Below are positions 7,547 to 9,531 of a DNA stretch of 9,531 nt, piece by piece. Position 1 is the first letter of the stretch; the number at the start of each line of letters is the position of its first letter. The translations under genes and the position numbers were made by a program. This DNA comes from Vulcanimicrobiota bacterium (GTDB lineage Bacteria > Vulcanimicrobiota > Vulcanimicrobiia > Vulcanimicrobiales > Vulcanimicrobiaceae). Under the pieces are notes generated by a model that was not told the DNA's origin, ran no database searches, and saw nothing but the letters and a program-made list of their open reading frames with translations. The DNA is taken from contig JACRTZ010000069.1 of assembly GCA_014304965.1 (NCBI GenBank), positions 1 through 9,531 on the forward strand, read 5' to 3'.

Positions 7547-8488
7547 TCAGACGGCGGCTTCGAGTACGTGTTGTTTGATGAAGTCGATCGAACGCCGCAG
7601 GCCTTCGTCCATGTCCGCGCTCGGATTCCAGCCGATCTTGCGGGCGGCGGAGATGTCGGCGAGCGTCGTCTGCGCTTCGCCCGGCAGATCGGGCCGGATT
7701 TCCGGCTCGATCTGGGAGTCCAGCAGGCTCGCGATCTTGCGGTAAATCTCGGCGACCGAATGGTTCGTCCCGCTGCCGATGTTGTACACGTTTCCTTCGG
7801 TGCGGGGATCGTCGAGGCACCGTAAGTGAAAATCGTTGACGTCGTCCACGTACACGAAATCGCGGCGCTTATCGCCGCTTCCGTAAATCGCCGGGCGCTC
7901 GCCGCGTAAGAGTTTGAGCATGAACGCGCTCATCACCGGCGGAATCGAGCGCCGGTAGTCCTGGCGCGGGCCGTACACGCAGAAATAGCGCAACCCCGTC
8001 GTGCGCATGCCGGCGAAGCGCCGATACGCTTCGGCGAACAGCATGCCTGCGGCTTTGCTGACCGCATAAAAACTCTCGGGCGCGACCGCGCCCTCCGGCG
8101 TCGGAAAGACGTTGACGCCTTCGTACAACGACGACGACTCCGCGTAGATGATGCGGTTGACGCCCGCGCGCCGCGCCGCCTCGAACACGTTGACCGTTCC
8201 GGTCACGTTGACGTCGGCCGTTTCGAGCGGATCGTCCTGACAGTCCAAAATGCAGTTCTTGGCGGCCAAATGAAAGATCGCGTCGGCGCCGTCGAAATGC
8301 GCGGCGAGACCGGGGTTGCGAATGTCCACGTGGCGGAAATCCACGCCCACCGGGATTTGCTCGCGCACGCCGTAGGAGAGGTTGTCGATGCCGACCACGC
8401 GGTGGCCGGCGGCCAGCATGGCATCCGCGAGGTTGCTCCCGATGAACCCCGCGACGCCGGTAACGACGACGCGCTTCGCCACGCTCAC
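7547..8488 (-). CDS. GalE-like NAD-dependent nucleotide-sugar epimerase (extended SDR)
   Basis: A 313-residue extended short-chain dehydrogenase/reductase that probably changes the stereochemistry of a nucleotide-bound sugar. Visible elements are the NAD loop TGVAGFIGSN (10-19), Asp35 after the second strand, HLAAKN (73-78), the catalytic serine in ESSSLY (118-120), YAVSK with Tyr141 and Lys145, LRYFCVYGPRQD (167-178), and RRDFVYVDDV with IGSG further on. The SSS..Y pattern resembles C4 epimerases more than the TDE/TSE pattern of 4,6-dehydratases. GTG 8488 is chosen because its GTGA overlaps the TGA stop of the glycosyltransferase gene and lies four codons before the first conserved strand. 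Ends nine bases from the convergent oxidoreductase stop. The substrate may be GDP-heptose or another surface sugar nucleotide; it does not resemble the heptose 6-epimerase HldD closely. Confidence 0.92.
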   Translation of the reverse strand: MSVAKRVVVTGVAGFIGSNLADAMLAAGHRVVGIDNLSYGVREQIPVGVDFRHVDIRNPGLAAHFDGADAIFHLAAKNCILDCQDDPLETADVNVTGTVNVFEAARRAGVNRIIYAESSSLYEGVNVFPTPEGAVAPESFYAVSKAAGMLFAEAYRRFAGMRTTGLRYFCVYGPRQDYRRSIPPVMSAFMLKLLRGERPAIYGSGDKRRDFVYVDDVNDFHLRCLDDPRTEGNVYNIGSGTNHSVAEIYRKIASLLDSQIEPEIRPDLPGEAQTTLADISAARKIGWNPSADMDEGLRRSIDFIKQHVLEAAV

Positions 8489-9285
8489 GCCGCGGCGGCG
8501 CGAACGCCGGCCGACCGTTCCTCGCAGGTTTCCGGGGCTTCGTGTTCGCCCGCGGGCCGCGCCATCGCGAGGCGCACCTTCACGAGCTCGACGAGGTTGC
8601 GAATCGTGCCTTTGACCGGATCGTAGCGCGTGTCGGGGTCGTTGCTCCACAGGACCGGAAATTCAAGGATGCGGTCTTTCGCGTGCAACGCGCGCAAGAT
8701 GACCTCGATGTCGAACATGAAGCCGTCGGTGAAGGCGGCCCCGAACAAGCGCTGCGCGACTTCGCGGCGATACAATTTGAAGCCACATTGCGTGTCGGAA
8801 ATGTAGAGAGGGATTCCCATGAAGGTATGGATGAAAAACTTGTACAGCTTGGAGCCGATGCGGCGGTAGGCGGATTGCCGCACAACGACGCTGCCGCGCA
8901 TGCGGCGCGAACCGTGGGCGATGTCGCACATGTCCATTTCGAGCATGGATATGCCGATCCGCGCGATGTCGAACGGAACGCACAAGCCGGCGTCGGCGAA
9001 CATCACGATGCGGCCGGCGGCGTGGGCGACGCCCATCCGGACGGCGTGGCCTTTGCCGCGGTTGCGCTTGTACGTCAGCACGCGCAGCGATGGAACGGTT
9101 TCGCGAAGCCGCGCTGCGCGTTCGGCGGTGTCGTCGGGCGAGCCGTCGTCAACCACGATGATTTCGCCGGAAATCTGTTGACGCTCGAGAAACGCGGCCG
9201 CCTCGAGCACGTCGCGTTCGATCTTCGCGCCTTCTTTGAAGGCCGGAATGACGATCGAAAGGTCCAACGCGCCGGGCTCGTTCAT
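8485..9285 (-). CDS. Family 2 glycosyltransferase, DPM1/ALG5-like
   Basis: A 266-residue GT-A glycosyltransferase of the family that moves a sugar from a nucleotide donor to polyprenyl phosphate. Motifs in order: LSIVIPAFKEGAKI (9-22), IIVVDDGSPDDT (Asp46, Asp47 for nucleotide binding), KRNRGKGHAVRMG (73-85), MFADAGLCVPFD (95-106), ISDTQCGFKLYRR (162-174) and GFMFDIEV (188-195). These give a full catalytic domain. There are no C-terminal transmembrane helices, so it is probably soluble or membrane-peripheral. The metal-binding site usually reads DAD or DxD; here it is Asp98-Ala-Gly, the second acid being replaced by Gly. The tail after about 240 is charged and poorly conserved. ATG 9285 overlaps the hddA-like stop (ATGA), and its own TGA overlaps the epimerase GTG, so the three genes look co-translated. 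Acceptor and donor are not readable from sequence. Confidence 0.92.
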   Translation of the reverse strand: MNEPGALDLSIVIPAFKEGAKIERDVLEAAAFLERQQISGEIIVVDDGSPDDTAERAARLRETVPSLRVLTYKRNRGKGHAVRMGVAHAAGRIVMFADAGLCVPFDIARIGISMLEMDMCDIAHGSRRMRGSVVVRQSAYRRIGSKLYKFFIHTFMGIPLYISDTQCGFKLYRREVAQRLFGAAFTDGFMFDIEVILRALHAKDRILEFPVLWSNDPDTRYDPVKGTIRNLVELVKVRLAMARPAGEHEAPETCEERSAGVRAAAA

Positions 9286-9530
9286 AGCAGCGACACCGAG
9301 GCCGGGCTACCGTGGGCCGGGACCGAGCGCGAATTCATGACGTTGGTGATCACGCGGCTGCCCTCGTGCTCGGCGCGATATGGGAGCCGGGCCATGCCTT
9401 GCGATTCCATGAACTTGGTCAATCTCGTGCTGCCCCTTTGCGGACAGTATAGCATTAGGAAGCCGCCGCCGCCCGCGCCGACGATCTTGCCGCCGAGCAC
9501 GTCGAATTCGTCGCGAACGAATTCGTAGAG
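9282..9530 (-). CDS. hddA: HddA-like GHMP sugar kinase, C-terminal part only
   Basis: The last 82 codons of a GHMP-superfamily kinase; the rest lies beyond the right edge. The diagnostic GHMP motif 3 is present as LGGKIVGAGGGGFLMLYCP, followed by FMESQGMARLPYRAEHEGSRVI, an ending typical of HddA-type heptose 7-phosphate kinases (D-glycero-alpha-D-manno-heptose 7-phosphate plus ATP gives the 1,7-bisphosphate). A GTG at 9500 begins this motif but cannot be the start, since the frame runs on upstream as LYEFVRDEFD to the window edge. The ATP-binding loop and catalytic residues are outside the window. The stop overlaps the glycosyltransferase ATG (ATGA). Heptose specificity comes from the match at the C-terminus and from the isomerase, phosphatase and nucleotidyltransferase genes nearby; a galacto- or fucokinase relative cannot be excluded from this part alone. 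Confidence 0.86.
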   Translation of the reverse strand, partial: LYEFVRDEFDVLGGKIVGAGGGGFLMLYCPQRGSTRLTKFMESQGMARLPYRAEHEGSRVITNVMNSRSVPAHGSPASVSLL

Positions 9531-9531
9531 C

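Noticed and set aside
7547..8488. The epimerase as heptose 6-epimerase HldD
   Set aside because: The serine motif is ESSSLY with a GalE-like C-terminal half (RYFCVYGPRQD, RRDFVYVDDV), and the set is of the GDP (HddA/HddC) type rather than the ADP route with HldE.
8489..8650. N-terminal extension of the epimerase frame
   Set aside because: It overlaps the glycosyltransferase gene, is Arg-rich and non-conserved, and the GTGA overlap at 8485-8488 gives a start right before the NAD-binding strand.

Overview
The window is GC-rich, gene-dense bacterial chromosomal DNA: ten protein genes or parts of genes, almost no intergenic space, and no RNA gene, mobile element or CRISPR array that I can see. 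The sequence alone does not name the organism. The long GC-rich antisense frames, GTG/TTG-type starts, tight gene overlaps and a MetH of the long cobalamin type fit a high-GC free-living bacterium. A poorly sampled candidate phylum is possible, but that is a guess.

Layout. (1) Positions 2-3457 (+): cobalamin-dependent methionine synthase, complete at the C-terminus. Its N-terminal start is missing, and the first ~120 bases of the same open frame instead read like the K-helix region of a cytochrome P450. This is either an assembly chimera or an odd fusion. (2) Positions 3454-5740 (-): four overlapping genes, read from right to left: a GmhA-like sedoheptulose-7-phosphate isomerase, a GmhB-type heptose bisphosphate phosphatase, a short transaldolase and a small VanZ-like membrane protein. 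(3) Positions 5800-7537 (+): an HddC-type sugar-phosphate nucleotidyltransferase overlapping a Gfo/Idh/MocA oxidoreductase, divergent from block 2 across a gap of 59 bases. (4) Positions 7547-9530 (-): the C-terminal end of an HddA-type GHMP sugar kinase, a DPM1-like family 2 glycosyltransferase and a GalE-like nucleotide-sugar epimerase, joined by ATGA and GTGA stop/start overlaps.

How they work together. Blocks 2-4 together form a route to an activated heptose. Transaldolase can supply sedoheptulose 7-phosphate. The isomerase makes D-glycero-D-manno-heptose 7-phosphate, the HddA-like kinase phosphorylates C1, the GmhB-like phosphatase removes the C7 phosphate, and the HddC-like enzyme adds a nucleotide (GDP in the characterised S-layer pathway). 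The epimerase and the oxidoreductase may then modify the nucleotide sugar, and the glycosyltransferase may pass a sugar to a polyprenyl phosphate or other acceptor. The likely end product is a heptose-containing surface glycan. Enzyme identities are read from motifs; substrate specificity and end product are inferred from context. The isomerase looks divergent at positions that bind metal or do catalysis in classical GmhA, which is the most interesting biochemical point in the window.
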